DNA of 64,000 nt. Source: Methylobacterium sp. Leaf117. Lineage in GTDB: Bacteria; Pseudomonadota; Alphaproteobacteria; Rhizobiales; Beijerinckiaceae. The stretch lies in assembly GCF_001422985.1 (NCBI RefSeq), contig NZ_LMNL01000012.1, forward strand, positions 437,096 through 501,095, written 5' to 3'. The translations under genes were made by a program, and so were the position numbers. The notes beneath the pieces were generated by a model, which did not search any database, had not been told where the DNA came from, and saw nothing but the letters and a program-made list of their open reading frames with translations. Below are positions 56,267 through 64,000 of this stretch, one piece after another; position 1 is the first letter of the stretch, and each line of letters begins with the position of its first letter.

Positions 56267-57559
56267 ATGCTCGATCTGGCCACGCGGGTGTACAATCACA
56301 GCTTCAAGATCGACCCGATCGTCCGGTCTCTGCTCGACACCGATTTCTACAAGCTCCTGATGGCGCAGACGATCTTTCGCCGCCATCGCGACGCGCGCGT
56401 CACCTTCGGGATCCAGAACCGCTCGCGGCAGGTGCGCCTGGCCGAGTTCGTCGATGCGGGCGAGTTGCGCGAGCAGCTCGACCACGCCCGCTCGGTCCGC
56501 TTGAGCCGGGGCGAGTCGACCTGGCTGCGCGGCAATACCTTCTACGGCCAGCGCCAGATGTTCTCGGCCGACTTCATGGATTGGCTCGAGGGCTTCCGGC
56601 TGCCCGAATACGAGCTGGAAGCCCGGGACGGGCAGTACGTCCTGACCTTCCACGGCCCCTGGCTCGAAACCACCATGTGGGAGGTGCCGGCGCTCGCCAT
56701 CCTTAACGAGCTGCGTACGCGCGGCGTCGTGCGCCATCTCGGCAAGCTCGACCTGCAGGTGCTCTACGCCCGCGCCATGACGCGGGTCTGGGAGAAGATC
56801 GAGCGGCTGCAGCGCCTGCCCGGCCTCTCCATCGCGGATTTCGGCACGCGCCGGCGCCACGGCTTCCTGTGGCAGGACTGGTGCGTCGAGGCGATGCACG
56901 AGGCCCTGGGCGACCGCTTCCTCGGCACCTCGAACTGCCTCATCGCCCTGCGGCGCGAGGTCGAGGCGGTCGGCACCAACGCCCACGAACTGCCGATGGT
57001 CTACGCCGCCCTGGCCGACGACGATGCGGGCTTGGCCCGCGCACCCTACGACGTGCTGGCCGACTGGCAGCAGGACTACGCCGGCAACCTGCTGGTGATG
57101 CTGCCCGATACCTATGGGACCACGGGCTTCCTGGCGAACGCCCCCGACTGGATGAACGCCTGGACCGGCATCCGCATCGACTCGAAGGAGCCGATCGCCG
57201 GCGGAGAGGAGGCCATCGCCTGGTGGCGCTCGCGCGGCTCGGACCCCCGCGAAAAACTCGCGATCTTCTCCGACGGGCTCGACATCGACACCATCGAGGC
57301 GATTCACGCCCATTTCCACGGCCGGATGCGCATCGGCTACGGCTGGGGCACCCTTTTGACCAACGACTTCCGCGGCCTCGTGCCGGATGGCCGCCTCGAA
57401 CCGATCTCCATCGTCTGCAAGGTCATCGACGCCGACGGGCGGCCCACCGTGAAGATCTCGGACAATCCCTCGAAGGCGATCGGTCCGGCCGAGGCGATCG
57501 CCCGCTACACCCGGGTCTTCGGCGTCGAGGGTCAGGCGGCGATGCCGGTTCTGGTCTGA
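56267..57559 (+). CDS. pncB: Nicotinate phosphoribosyltransferase
   Basis: 430 residues from ATG 56267; GTG 56255 is in frame but AGGGA lies only 2 bases before it. Conserved parts: L-L-D-T-D-F-Y-K-L near 21-29, F-G-I-Q-N-R-S near 46, [10 protein letters not shown] near 192-201, G-T-S-N-C near 222 and F-S-D-G-L-D near 339. It joins nicotinate and PRPP (with ATP) into nicotinate mononucleotide in NAD salvage. Its stop is followed directly by a 19-bp repeat array. Confidence 0.95.
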   Translation: MLDLATRVYNHSFKIDPIVRSLLDTDFYKLLMAQTIFRRHRDARVTFGIQNRSRQVRLAEFVDAGELREQLDHARSVRLSRGESTWLRGNTFYGQRQMFSADFMDWLEGFRLPEYELEARDGQYVLTFHGPWLETTMWEVPALAILNELRTRGVVRHLGKLDLQVLYARAMTRVWEKIERLQRLPGLSIADFGTRRRHGFLWQDWCVEAMHEALGDRFLGTSNCLIALRREVEAVGTNAHELPMVYAALADDDAGLARAPYDVLADWQQDYAGNLLVMLPDTYGTTGFLANAPDWMNAWTGIRIDSKEPIAGGEEAIAWWRSRGSDPREKLAIFSDGLDIDTIEAIHAHFHGRMRIGYGWGTLLTNDFRGLVPDGRLEPISIVCKVIDADGRPTVKISDNPSKAIGPAEAIARYTRVFGVEGQAAMPVLV

Positions 57560-57653
57560 GACGCAAGCCCGACTCCCAGACGCAAGCCCGACTCTCAGAT
57601 GCGGGCCTGACTCCGAAATGCGAACCTGACTTCGAGACGCAAGCCCGCGCCTC
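57559..57653. repeat. 19-bp tandem array filling the pncB/MCP-Cache gap
   Basis: Five 19-bp units start at 57559, 57578, 57597, 57616 and 57635 (AGACGCAAGCCCGACTCCC and variants; 1, 2 and 5 are closest). The array begins at the last base of the pncB stop and ends inside the stop of the convergent MCP-Cache gene, so the whole spacer consists of repeats. No terminator hairpin is left between them. Confidence 0.93.
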
Positions 57654-58731
57654 AGGTCGCGGATTGAACGATCACCCCGTACCAGCCCAGCCCCGCATAG
57701 GTCTCGTAGCCGGGGGTGCGGTGGAAGGCGACGGTGCGACCGGTCCGCGGGTCGAGATCGGCACCGCTGTCCCGTCCGGCGATGCCGAGCGGCAGGGTTT
57801 CTTCCAGCACGCCGCGCCCGTCCGAAGCGGCGATCACCCGCTGCCGGGCATCGACCAGCAGGACGCGGGTCCGCGCCCGGTCCTCGTCGGCGACGCGGAC
57901 GCCCTCGACGATGGCGCGGGCCTGGGCCTGCCAGTCAAAATGGATCGCCAGAACGCCGATGGGCGCGGCCCGGCTGTTGCCCTCCTGGCGGATGCTGGCG
58001 CAGTAGGTGGCGACCTGCGCCCCGTTCAGGAGCGGCTGACACATGACGTCGGCGGCCACGTAGGCGTCGCCGTCGGGGAGGGCGGCCGCACGCTGGAACC
58101 ACGCCTGATCGGCAACATTGCGGCCCACGACGTCGGGATAGCGGTCCGGCCGTCCATGGGCCAGGACCTTGCCCTGGAGATCGCAGATCCACAGGTCGAG
58201 ATAGACCGTGTAGGCATCCAGAATGATGCCGAGTCGGGCGGTGGCGTGATCGGACGTCGCGCGCGCCGGCGCCGCCGCGCAGGCGACCAGCGCGGCATCC
58301 GTCGCCCACCAGCGCACGTCGCAGGTCCGCTCATAGAGATTGCGGTCGATCAACTCGACCGCATTCAGGGCCAGGTCGATCAGCCGCGTCGTCTGCGACT
58401 CCTCCGCGAAGCTTTTGACCCGGACCTGCAGGCCGGCGATGCGGTTCGACAGCTCGACCTCGAGAGCCTTGGCGACGCTCTCGACCTCGGCACCGATCGC
58501 CCGCACCTCCTGCGCGACCACGGAGAAGCCCCGGCCCATCTCACCGGCCCGCGCCGCCTCGATCAGGGCGTTCAACGCGAGAATCTTGACCTGCCCGGTG
58601 ATCGCCTGGATGCGGCGGCTCTTGTCGGAAGAGATGCGCTGCAGCGCGGCGATTTCCGTCGCGATGTCACGAAGGTTCGTGGCGTCGGACGCATCCGATC
58701 CGGGGGCCACCTCAATCGCCGCGTCGTACAA
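57652..58731 (-). CDS. Soluble MCP-like signalling protein with C-terminal Cache domain
   Basis: 359 residues from TTG 58731, supported by GGAGG 5 bases upstream. The first ~85 residues are a short MCP signalling hairpin (V-K-I-L-A-L-N-A-L-I-E-A-A-R-A-G-E near 48-64, G-R-G-F-S-V-V-A-Q-E-V). A helical link follows, then a Cache-type sensor from about 170 (V-Y-L-D-L-W-I-C-D-L near 173, R-N-V-A-D-Q-A-W-F near 203, V-A-T-Y-C near 241). No TM helix or signal peptide is present. The order is reversed from normal receptors and the coiled coil is very short, so it may act on other receptors or non-chemotaxis partners. Confidence 0.78.
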   Translation of the reverse strand: MYDAAIEVAPGSDASDATNLRDIATEIAALQRISSDKSRRIQAITGQVKILALNALIEAARAGEMGRGFSVVAQEVRAIGAEVESVAKALEVELSNRIAGLQVRVKSFAEESQTTRLIDLALNAVELIDRNLYERTCDVRWWATDAALVACAAAPARATSDHATARLGIILDAYTVYLDLWICDLQGKVLAHGRPDRYPDVVGRNVADQAWFQRAAALPDGDAYVAADVMCQPLLNGAQVATYCASIRQEGNSRAAPIGVLAIHFDWQAQARAIVEGVRVADEDRARTRVLLVDARQRVIAASDGRGVLEETLPLGIAGRDSGADLDPRTGRTVAFHRTPGYETYAGLGWYGVIVQSAT

Positions 58732-59299
58732 ACCCGCCTCCAGTCATTCTGCCTGGTCGATCGCTCATCGAGCCTCCGACACGGGATAAGAGAACAAGTT
58801 TATCGTTCCCTTAAACGGCAATCTATCGTTGTTTTTCGGCGATGATACTGTGCCTCGGTGTCGTTCTTCCAAATACAGAAGACCGATATTCATTTTGATA
58901 CGGAGAGATGTCAGCCTCCGTCACAACGTCGATCCGGCTGCCCCAATCGGTTGCTCCCGCGTCCGATCGCACAAAGCGCCCGACAACCTGAGATTTCGTC
59001 CGGTCGCTACCGAGTGAGATCTTCAGCTCATCACGCAAGAGCCCCGCACGTTCCGAAATCGGCAGCCCATCATCGACGAACCGTCCCGGCGCTCCTGTCA
59101 TGAACAGGTGCTTTACAGGCGCACCGCTCCCGCAGTCATGCGTCGGATGCAGGCCTTCCGCATGAGATCACGGTTTCGCGACGAGTCGAACGGGTCCGAG
59201 GGATCGTTTTCGCCAAGCTCATCGTTCTTCGGGCAGCCTTCTCATCGCCGTAGCCCGGTCGACGGGAGCGCGCGCGTTGCGTCGAGAACCGGAATCGGA
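58732..59299. other. Divergent spacer, no supported gene
   Basis: Between the divergent MCP-Cache and AI-2E genes. Bases 58790-58920 are AT-rich and likely hold promoters. A 92-codon frame on the minus strand (58823-59101) has an ATG but no ribosome site and no recognised product, so it is not called. Confidence 0.45.
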
Positions 59300-61273
59300 A
59301 TGGCCCTGACATCGACCCCAAAGCCGTCCCTCGTCCCTCCGCGACCGACACGCATCGCGGCGGCCGCAACGCCGCCCCAGGCTCTCACCTCCCCGTTGAT
59401 CGTCGCGGCCCTGATCATGGCCGGGCTCTATGTCGGACGCGACGTCCTGATCCCGATCGCCATCGCGATCCTGCTCTCCTTCGTGCTCGGCCCACTGGTG
59501 AACCTGCTGCGGCGCTGGCATTTCGGCCGCTTCCTGTCTGTCGCCACCTCGGTGGTCCTCGCGCTCGGCACTGCCGCAGCCCTGGCGACCCTGATCGGCG
59601 TCCAACTCGCCGACATCGCCAAGGACGTCCCGCGCTACCGGAGCACCATCGAGCGCAAGATCGAGGGCCTCAACGACACCCCCGCCGGGCGCCTGGCCGG
59701 CTACGTCGCGAGCATCGGCCGGACGATGCACGAGAGCCAGGAGGAGGCGAAGCCGGAGCCGAAGCCCGAAGTGAAGTCCACGGGGCCGAATCCCCAGGCC
59801 AATCCCGCCCCGCCCGACAAGGCGATCCTGGTCGAGGTGAAGGAGCGCGTACCGGGTCCGGTGACGCTGGCGGGCACGCTGCTCTCGCCGATCCTGCATC
59901 CCCTGGCGACCATCGGCATCGTGTTCGTGGTGCTGCTCTTCCTGCTGATGCAACGCGAGGACCTGCGCGACCGGATGATCCGGCTGGCCGGGTCCAGCGA
60001 TCTCCACCGCACCACCGTGGCGATGGACGATGCCGCCAAGCGCCTCAGCCGCTACTTCCTGGTCCAGCTCGCCCTGAACGCCTCGTTCGGCCTCGTGGTG
60101 GGCATCGGCCTCTACATCCTCGGCGTACCGAACCCGGTCCTGTGGGGCATCTTCTCGGCGCTGATGCGCTTCGTGCCCTACGTGGGCGCCTTCGTCTCGG
60201 CCCTGTTCCCCCTCGCGCTCGCAGCCGCGGTCGACCCAGGCTGGTCGATGGTGATCGGAACCCTGATCCTGTTCCTGATCCTCGAGCCCCTGGTCGGGCA
60301 TTTCATCGAGCCGATGCTCTACGGCCAGTCGACCGGCATGTCGCCCTTCGCGGTCCTGGTCTCGGCTCTGTTCTGGACCTGGCTGTGGGGACCTGTCGGC
60401 CTGCTGCTCTCGACCCCGCTCACGGTCTGCCTGGTGGTTCTCGGTCGCCACGTCGACAAGCTCGAATTCCTCGACGTGCTGTTCGGCGACCGGCCGGCCC
60501 TGACGCCGGTGGAGAACTTCTACCAGCGCATCCTGGCCGACGACCCCGAGGAGGCGCAGGAGCATGCCGACCTCATCCTGAAGAACTGCTCGCTCACCGC
60601 CTATTACGACGAGGTGGTGGTGAAGGGCCTCGAACTGGCGGCCCGGGACGCGGCCCGCGGCGTGCTCACCACGGACCAGAAGACCGACATCCGCACCAGC
60701 GTCGGCGGCCTGATCGCGGAGATGGCGGACCGCGACGATTTGCGCGGCGACACCGAGGCCAAAGCCGACCCGGACGCGCCGCGCCCGGAGCCGGTGCCGG
60801 AGACGTGGCGGCCCGCCGGCACGGTCCTGTGCGTGGCCGGACGCAGCTTCGTCGACGAATCCGCCTGCGCGATCCTGGCGCAACTGCTGGGCAAGCGCGG
60901 GATCGGCGTCCGGGTGGTGCCGTTCTCAGACGTTTCGCGCGCGAAGATCGCGGACCTCGATCCCGGTCCCGCCAAGCTCGTCTGCATCGTGTCGATGGCG
61001 ATCAGCGGCGAGCCGACCCACCTGCGCCGGCTGACCGAGCGCCTGCGCCGGACGCTGCCCGACGCCCGGCTCGTCCTCGGCCTGTGGCAGGCCGACGATG
61101 CCGGTCTCGACGAGGCGACCCGGCGCCGGGCCGTCGATGCCGACATTCACGTCTCCTCGCTGCGCGCCGCCGTGGACGCGGTGGTGGCCGCCGCCCATGG
61201 CGAGGTCATTCCCGCGCCGAAGGCCCCGGAACCGGAGGGCGAATTCGCCCGGGTGCAGCCGATGCCCGCCTGA
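59300..61273 (+). CDS. AI-2E family (TqsA/PerM-like) permease with C-terminal Rossmann-like domain
   Basis: 657 residues from ATG 59300. TM helices near 35-75, 90-110, 205-235, 270-380 give the eight-helix AI-2E permease; I-G-I-V-F-V-V-L-L-F-L-L-M near 208 and G-P-V-G-L-L-L-S-T-P-L near 365-375 are family signatures. A proline/lysine loop lies near 150-175. Beyond 380, about 270 cytoplasmic residues are extra: a helical part (380-480) and an alternating alpha/beta domain (G-T-V-L-C-V-A-G-R-S near 512) like B12-binding or response-regulator folds. Substrate unknown. Confidence 0.85.
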   Translation: MALTSTPKPSLVPPRPTRIAAAATPPQALTSPLIVAALIMAGLYVGRDVLIPIAIAILLSFVLGPLVNLLRRWHFGRFLSVATSVVLALGTAAALATLIGVQLADIAKDVPRYRSTIERKIEGLNDTPAGRLAGYVASIGRTMHESQEEAKPEPKPEVKSTGPNPQANPAPPDKAILVEVKERVPGPVTLAGTLLSPILHPLATIGIVFVVLLFLLMQREDLRDRMIRLAGSSDLHRTTVAMDDAAKRLSRYFLVQLALNASFGLVVGIGLYILGVPNPVLWGIFSALMRFVPYVGAFVSALFPLALAAAVDPGWSMVIGTLILFLILEPLVGHFIEPMLYGQSTGMSPFAVLVSALFWTWLWGPVGLLLSTPLTVCLVVLGRHVDKLEFLDVLFGDRPALTPVENFYQRILADDPEEAQEHADLILKNCSLTAYYDEVVVKGLELAARDAARGVLTTDQKTDIRTSVGGLIAEMADRDDLRGDTEAKADPDAPRPEPVPETWRPAGTVLCVAGRSFVDESACAILAQLLGKRGIGVRVVPFSDVSRAKIADLDPGPAKLVCIVSMAISGEPTHLRRLTERLRRTLPDARLVLGLWQADDAGLDEATRRRAVDADIHVSSLRAAVDAVVAAAHGEVIPAPKAPEPEGEFARVQPMPA

Positions 61274-61374
61274 AGCCCTGCTGGCCGGCATGGTTCTTCG
61301 GGGGCGATGTTTGGACTTGACCATGCCCCCTCGGGTCCGCTTCGCTGCGCCGCGTTTCTGAGGAGGACAGGCCG

Positions 61375-62163
61375 ATGAGTGTGGTCGATCTCGCGCGGTT
61401 CATGGACGATCTTGCGGACGCCTCGGGGCAGGCGATCCTGCCGTTCTTCCGGGCTGCCTTCGGCATGGACGACAAGGCGCGGGGCGGGGCCGCCTTCGAC
61501 CCCGTGACCGAGGCCGACCGGGCCGCCGAGGTGGCGATGCGCGGCATGATCCGCCGTCATTTCCCGACCCACGGCATTCTCGGCGAAGAGTTCGGTTCGG
61601 AGAATCTGGAGGCCGAGTGCGTGTGGGTGCTCGACCCCATCGACGGGACGCGCGCCTTCCTCTCGGGCCTGCCCACCTGGGGCACGCTGATCGGCCTGAC
61701 CCATCACGGTGCGGCCGTGCGCGGACTGATGCACCAACCCTATCTCGGCGAGCGCTTCTCCGGCGACGGCGCCAGCGCCCGCCTGCGCTCGGCACGCGGC
61801 GAGCGCCAGCTCCTGACCCGGCGCGGCACTGCCCTGGATCAGGCCATCCTCGCCACCACCGACCCGCGCCTGTTCGCGCAAGGCGAAGAGCGCGAGCGCT
61901 TCCTCGGCCTCGAAGAGGCGGTGCGCCTCTCCCGCTACGGCACCGATTGTTACGCCTATTGCATGCTGGCGGCCGGGCAGATCGACCTCGTGGTCGAGGC
62001 CGGCCTGAAGCCCTACGACATCGTCGCCCTGATCCCGATCGTCGAGGGGGCCGGCGGCATCGTCACGACCTGGGACGGCGGCCCCGCCACGGGCGGCGGG
62101 CGCATCGTCGCCGCCGGCGACCGCCGGCTGCACGAGGCGGCCCTGCGCCACCTCGACCCCTGA
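61375..62163 (+). CDS. hisN: Histidinol-phosphatase, inositol-monophosphatase family
   Basis: 262 residues with AGGAGG 8 bases before the ATG. IMPase metal motifs: G-E-E-F-G near 70-74, D-P-I-D-G-T-R-A-F near 86-94 and, near the end, G-L-K-P-Y-D-I-V-A-L near 213. This fits the HisN branch used by alphaproteobacteria for the eighth step of histidine synthesis, though inositol or FBP phosphatase activity is not excluded. Convergent with the next gene, 3 bases apart. Confidence 0.85.
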   Translation: MSVVDLARFMDDLADASGQAILPFFRAAFGMDDKARGGAAFDPVTEADRAAEVAMRGMIRRHFPTHGILGEEFGSENLEAECVWVLDPIDGTRAFLSGLPTWGTLIGLTHHGAAVRGLMHQPYLGERFSGDGASARLRSARGERQLLTRRGTALDQAILATTDPRLFAQGEERERFLGLEEAVRLSRYGTDCYAYCMLAAGQIDLVVEAGLKPYDIVALIPIVEGAGGIVTTWDGGPATGGGRIVAAGDRRLHEAALRHLDP

Positions 62164-62166
62164 GGC

Positions 62167-63147
62167 TTAGGCCTCGACCCGGTCCTTCTCGATCGGTTCG
62201 GAGGTGTCGGAGCCCGGCATGAAGGCATCGAAGGCGGCCCAGAAATCCTGGCGGATGGCGTCCCGCTCCGACAGGATCTCGTGGCGGGCATCGGGCAGCA
62301 CCAGGACATGGCCGGCCCGGAGGCCACGGGCGAAGCGCTCGGTGATGTGCGTGCCGCAGACCGGATCGGCGCCGGCGGCGATGATCAGGGTCGGCAGGGT
62401 GATGCGTCCCGGAACGGCCGGATCGGCGAGGCGCTTCATCGCCCGGAAGGCGCCGGTGAGCCAGGCGATGCTCGGATCGCCCACCGCCCCGGCGCCGACG
62501 TCGCGTGCGGCGGCGGCATTGCGGGCATAGCGCTTCGGGTCCTGGCACAGGCGGTTGTTCCGGTACGGCTTCGTCGCCATCGAGACCGCCGAGCCGAACG
62601 GGATATAGGCCCGCCCACGTCCGATCGCGTGGAGGAGCCGGGCCAGTACCGCCGCGCCCGCGGGCCAGCGCACCATGCGGATCGACAGCATCGGCGCCAC
62701 CGTGACGAGGCGCCGGAACGGCAGCCATCCGTCATGGGCGCCGGTCAGCGCGATGGCGCCGCCCATGGAATGGGCGAGACCCAGATGTGGGTGGGGCATC
62801 GACGGGCGCAGGATCGCCTCCTCAATCGCCTTCAGGTCGAGGCGGTAATCGTCGAAATGGGCAACGTGGCCCCGATGCGGATCGTCGGTCTGCCGCTGCG
62901 ACTCTCCCTGTCCACGCCAATCGAAGGCGACGACGGCGAAGCCGCGCCCGCGCAGGTCGGTGATGGTCTCGTAGTACTTCTCGATGAATTCGGCCCGGCC
63001 CTGGAGCAGGCAGACCGTCCCCTTCACCAACCGGGTGGTGGGGCGCCAATGCGCGGCGCGCAATTCGATCCCGTCCTCGGTGCGCACCGCCTTCAAGGCA
63101 CCGCCCGGCGGAACGGGATTGTCGGGGGTGGAGCGCAGGGTCAGCAT
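62167..63147 (-). CDS. Alpha/beta hydrolase, lysophospholipase L2-like
   Basis: 326 residues. Nucleophile elbow A-H-S-M-G-G near 126-131 (Ser128), preceded by F-D-W-R-G-Q-G-E-S near 75-83; the catalytic Asp is in G-A-D-P-V-C near 271 and His in D-A-R-H-E-I near 294. This wording fits PldB-type serine aminopeptidase S33-domain hydrolases, which cleave lysophospholipids. No signal peptide. Divergent from hsp20. Confidence 0.88.
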   Translation of the reverse strand: MLTLRSTPDNPVPPGGALKAVRTEDGIELRAAHWRPTTRLVKGTVCLLQGRAEFIEKYYETITDLRGRGFAVVAFDWRGQGESQRQTDDPHRGHVAHFDDYRLDLKAIEEAILRPSMPHPHLGLAHSMGGAIALTGAHDGWLPFRRLVTVAPMLSIRMVRWPAGAAVLARLLHAIGRGRAYIPFGSAVSMATKPYRNNRLCQDPKRYARNAAAARDVGAGAVGDPSIAWLTGAFRAMKRLADPAVPGRITLPTLIIAAGADPVCGTHITERFARGLRAGHVLVLPDARHEILSERDAIRQDFWAAFDAFMPGSDTSEPIEKDRVEA

Positions 63148-63246
63148 CGCGGACGTCTCACGTCAGGAAAGGGGCTTGAAAAATTTCGAGTGCGGGGCTG
63201 GTCGAGGCTCTTGCGAGCGTGGAGAGCCGCGCCAATATCACGGAGG

Positions 63247-63331
63247 CACCGGCCAATACGGCGGTGCGACTGGTCCGGCCCTCGGGCGGACCCAGACTGT
63301 GCATGTTGCTTCTTATGGAGAATATGTGATG
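63247..63331 (+). promoter_or_regulatory. ROSE-type RNA thermometer upstream of hsp20
   Basis: Three consecutive hairpins. First: CACC-G-GCC (63247-63254) with GGC-GGTG (63260-63266), one bulged G. Second: GGTCCG (63272-63277) with CGGACC (63287-63292), closed by CCC/GGG and one bulged G. Third: CATGTT-G-CTTC (63302-63312) with GGAGAATATG (63317-63326), loop TTAT: ten pairs with one bulged G, which hides the Shine-Dalgarno GGAGAA. TTGCT opposite the SD is the hallmark of ROSE elements that melt on heating and allow translation of small heat-shock genes in rhizobia. Confidence 0.8.
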
Positions 63332-63802
63332 CGTCAGTTCGACCTTGCTCCCCTGTATCGTTCCACCGTCGGTTTCGACCGCCTGTTCTCGGCCCTCGAC
63401 CAGTTCGTCAGTGCCGACGCGGCGCCGACCTATCCGCCCTACAACATCGAGCGCACCGGCGAGAACGCCTACCGGATCACCGTGGCGGTGGCCGGCTTCA
63501 CGGACTCCGATCTGTCGATCGAGGTCAAGGAGAATGCGCTGACTCTGAAGGGCGAGCGTCAGTCCGATCCGTCCAGGCCGGCGGAGTTTCTGCACCAGGG
63601 CATCGCGGCCCGCGCCTTCGAGCGCCGGTTCCAGCTTGCCGACTACGTGCAGGTGACGGGCGCTGCTCTCGAGAACGGTCTCCTTCACATCGACCTGGTT
63701 CGCGAGATTCCGGAAGCCAAGAAGCCACGCCAGATTCAGATCGCGACGACCCGCGCGTCCAACGCCCCCGTCATCGAGGGCGCCGTTCAGCAGGCCGCCT
63801 GA
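63329..63802 (+). CDS. hsp20: Small heat-shock protein Hsp20 (IbpA-like)
   Basis: 157 residues from ATG 63329. N-terminal F-D-L-A-P-L-Y-R-S-T-V-G-F-D-R-L-F near 4-20 and Y-P-P-Y-N-I near 36-41 are typical class A rhizobial Hsp20/IbpA. The alpha-crystallin core covers about 40-130, with L-T-L-K-G-E-R and the conserved G-L-L near 115 (E-N-G-L-L-H-I-D-L). The holdase binds unfolding proteins during heat stress. Translation is probably controlled by the ROSE element upstream. Confidence 0.93.
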   Translation: MRQFDLAPLYRSTVGFDRLFSALDQFVSADAAPTYPPYNIERTGENAYRITVAVAGFTDSDLSIEVKENALTLKGERQSDPSRPAEFLHQGIAARAFERRFQLADYVQVTGAALENGLLHIDLVREIPEAKKPRQIQIATTRASNAPVIEGAVQQAA

Positions 63803-63832
63803 TCGGCGATCGGCTCCGACACAGGATGCGGT

Positions 63833-63867
63833 GAAGGGCGCTCCGGCCGCAAGGCCGGGGCGCTTTC
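63833..63867 (+). terminator. Terminator after hsp20
   Basis: GCGCTCCGGCC (63838-63848) pairs with GGCCGGGGCGC (63853-63863, one T-G pair) around a GCAA tetraloop, followed by TTT. Confidence 0.82.
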
Positions 63868-63874
63868 ATGGTTT

Positions 63875-64000
63875 TCAGAATCCGTCGTCGAGCCAGTCGC
63901 CGCGACTCGGCTCCCGGCAGCGATAGCCGACGAAGCAGCGCGGCGTGTCGCCGGCCGGCACGAAGGCCGGAACCGTGATTTCGGTGATCTCGCAGAAGCT
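63875..64000 (-). CDS. Hypothetical protein, C-terminal 41 residues (start outside window)
   Basis: The frame is open from the right edge to the TGA at 63875-63877. The visible part has three Cys (S-F-C-E-I, R-C-F-V-G-Y-R-C) and ends with D-W-L-D-D-G-F. Family not recognised. Convergent with hsp20. Confidence 0.6.
   Translation of the reverse strand, partial: SFCEITEITVPAFVPAGDTPRCFVGYRCREPSRGDWLDDGF

Noticed and set aside
58823..59101. 92-codon minus-strand frame in the MCP-Cache/AI-2E spacer
   Set aside because: ATG without Shine-Dalgarno, no family, and it covers the likely promoter zone.

Overview
The window is one contiguous stretch of an alphaproteobacterial chromosome of the Hyphomicrobiales (Rhizobiales), most likely Methylobacterium/Methylorubrum or a close relative. 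The reasons are the high G+C coding sequence (commonly about 70% and more), the GAAC-N7-GAAC SOS box in front of ssb, the gene orders ssb-gyrA-coaD-ppi-ppi, hom-glpX and DUF465-purE-purK, an ExoR-like Sel1 protein, and a ROSE-type RNA thermometer ahead of an Hsp20 gene. Genus-level assignment is an inference. No phage, insertion sequence, plasmid backbone or CRISPR array is visible.

Layout. 1-7.6 kb: a lower-GC block with a GST fragment, a zinc-ribbon metallo-beta-lactamase-like protein, a GT4 glycosyltransferase, a rhodanese and an RND efflux pair. It ends next to tRNA-Pro(GGG). 8.0-12.2 kb: a PoxB-like ThDP enzyme, then a lower-GC redox cluster (MDR oxidoreductase, F420-reductase-like protein) with a divergent HxlR regulator. 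12.6-15.5 kb: a c-di-GMP pair (PAS-GGDEF-EAL enzyme, PilZ protein). 16.1-19.1 kb: lutABC for L-lactate oxidation. 19.2-23.2 kb: an AT-rich orphan, a transglutaminase-like protein and eutBC. 23.5-37.6 kb: core metabolism and signalling (ilvD, ExoR-like, GST, exonuclease III, ceramidase-like, hom, glpX, MCP, SGNH hydrolase, TPR lipoprotein, purE-purK, two DUF465 proteins). 37.8-45.6 kb: prpE, an old-yellow-enzyme homologue, three small acidic proteins, a NAGPA-type protein, a glycine-rich secreted protein, a DUF4174 protein and a CurA-type reductase. 45.7-53.7 kb: ssb, gyrA, coaD, two cyclophilins around a TonB-C-like protein, then mrp-mobA. 54-64 kb: diguanylate cyclase, PNPOx-fold protein, pncB, a reversed MCP-Cache protein, an AI-2E transporter with an extra C-terminal domain, hisN, a lysophospholipase-like hydrolase, hsp20 and a truncated CDS.

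The most unusual feature is not a gene. At least a dozen small direct-repeat arrays (12-31 bp units, 2-6 copies, unrelated to each other) lie in spacers, at gene ends, or as in-frame insertions. Two of them duplicate the last codons and stop codon of the adjacent gene. One 19-bp x 5 array fills the whole gap between two convergent stop codons. Other notable items are the ROSE thermometer, nested palindromes at the hxlR promoter, a repeat insertion inside an otherwise intact GGDEF domain, and two unusual architectures (MCP-before-Cache; AI-2E permease plus a Rossmann-like tail).
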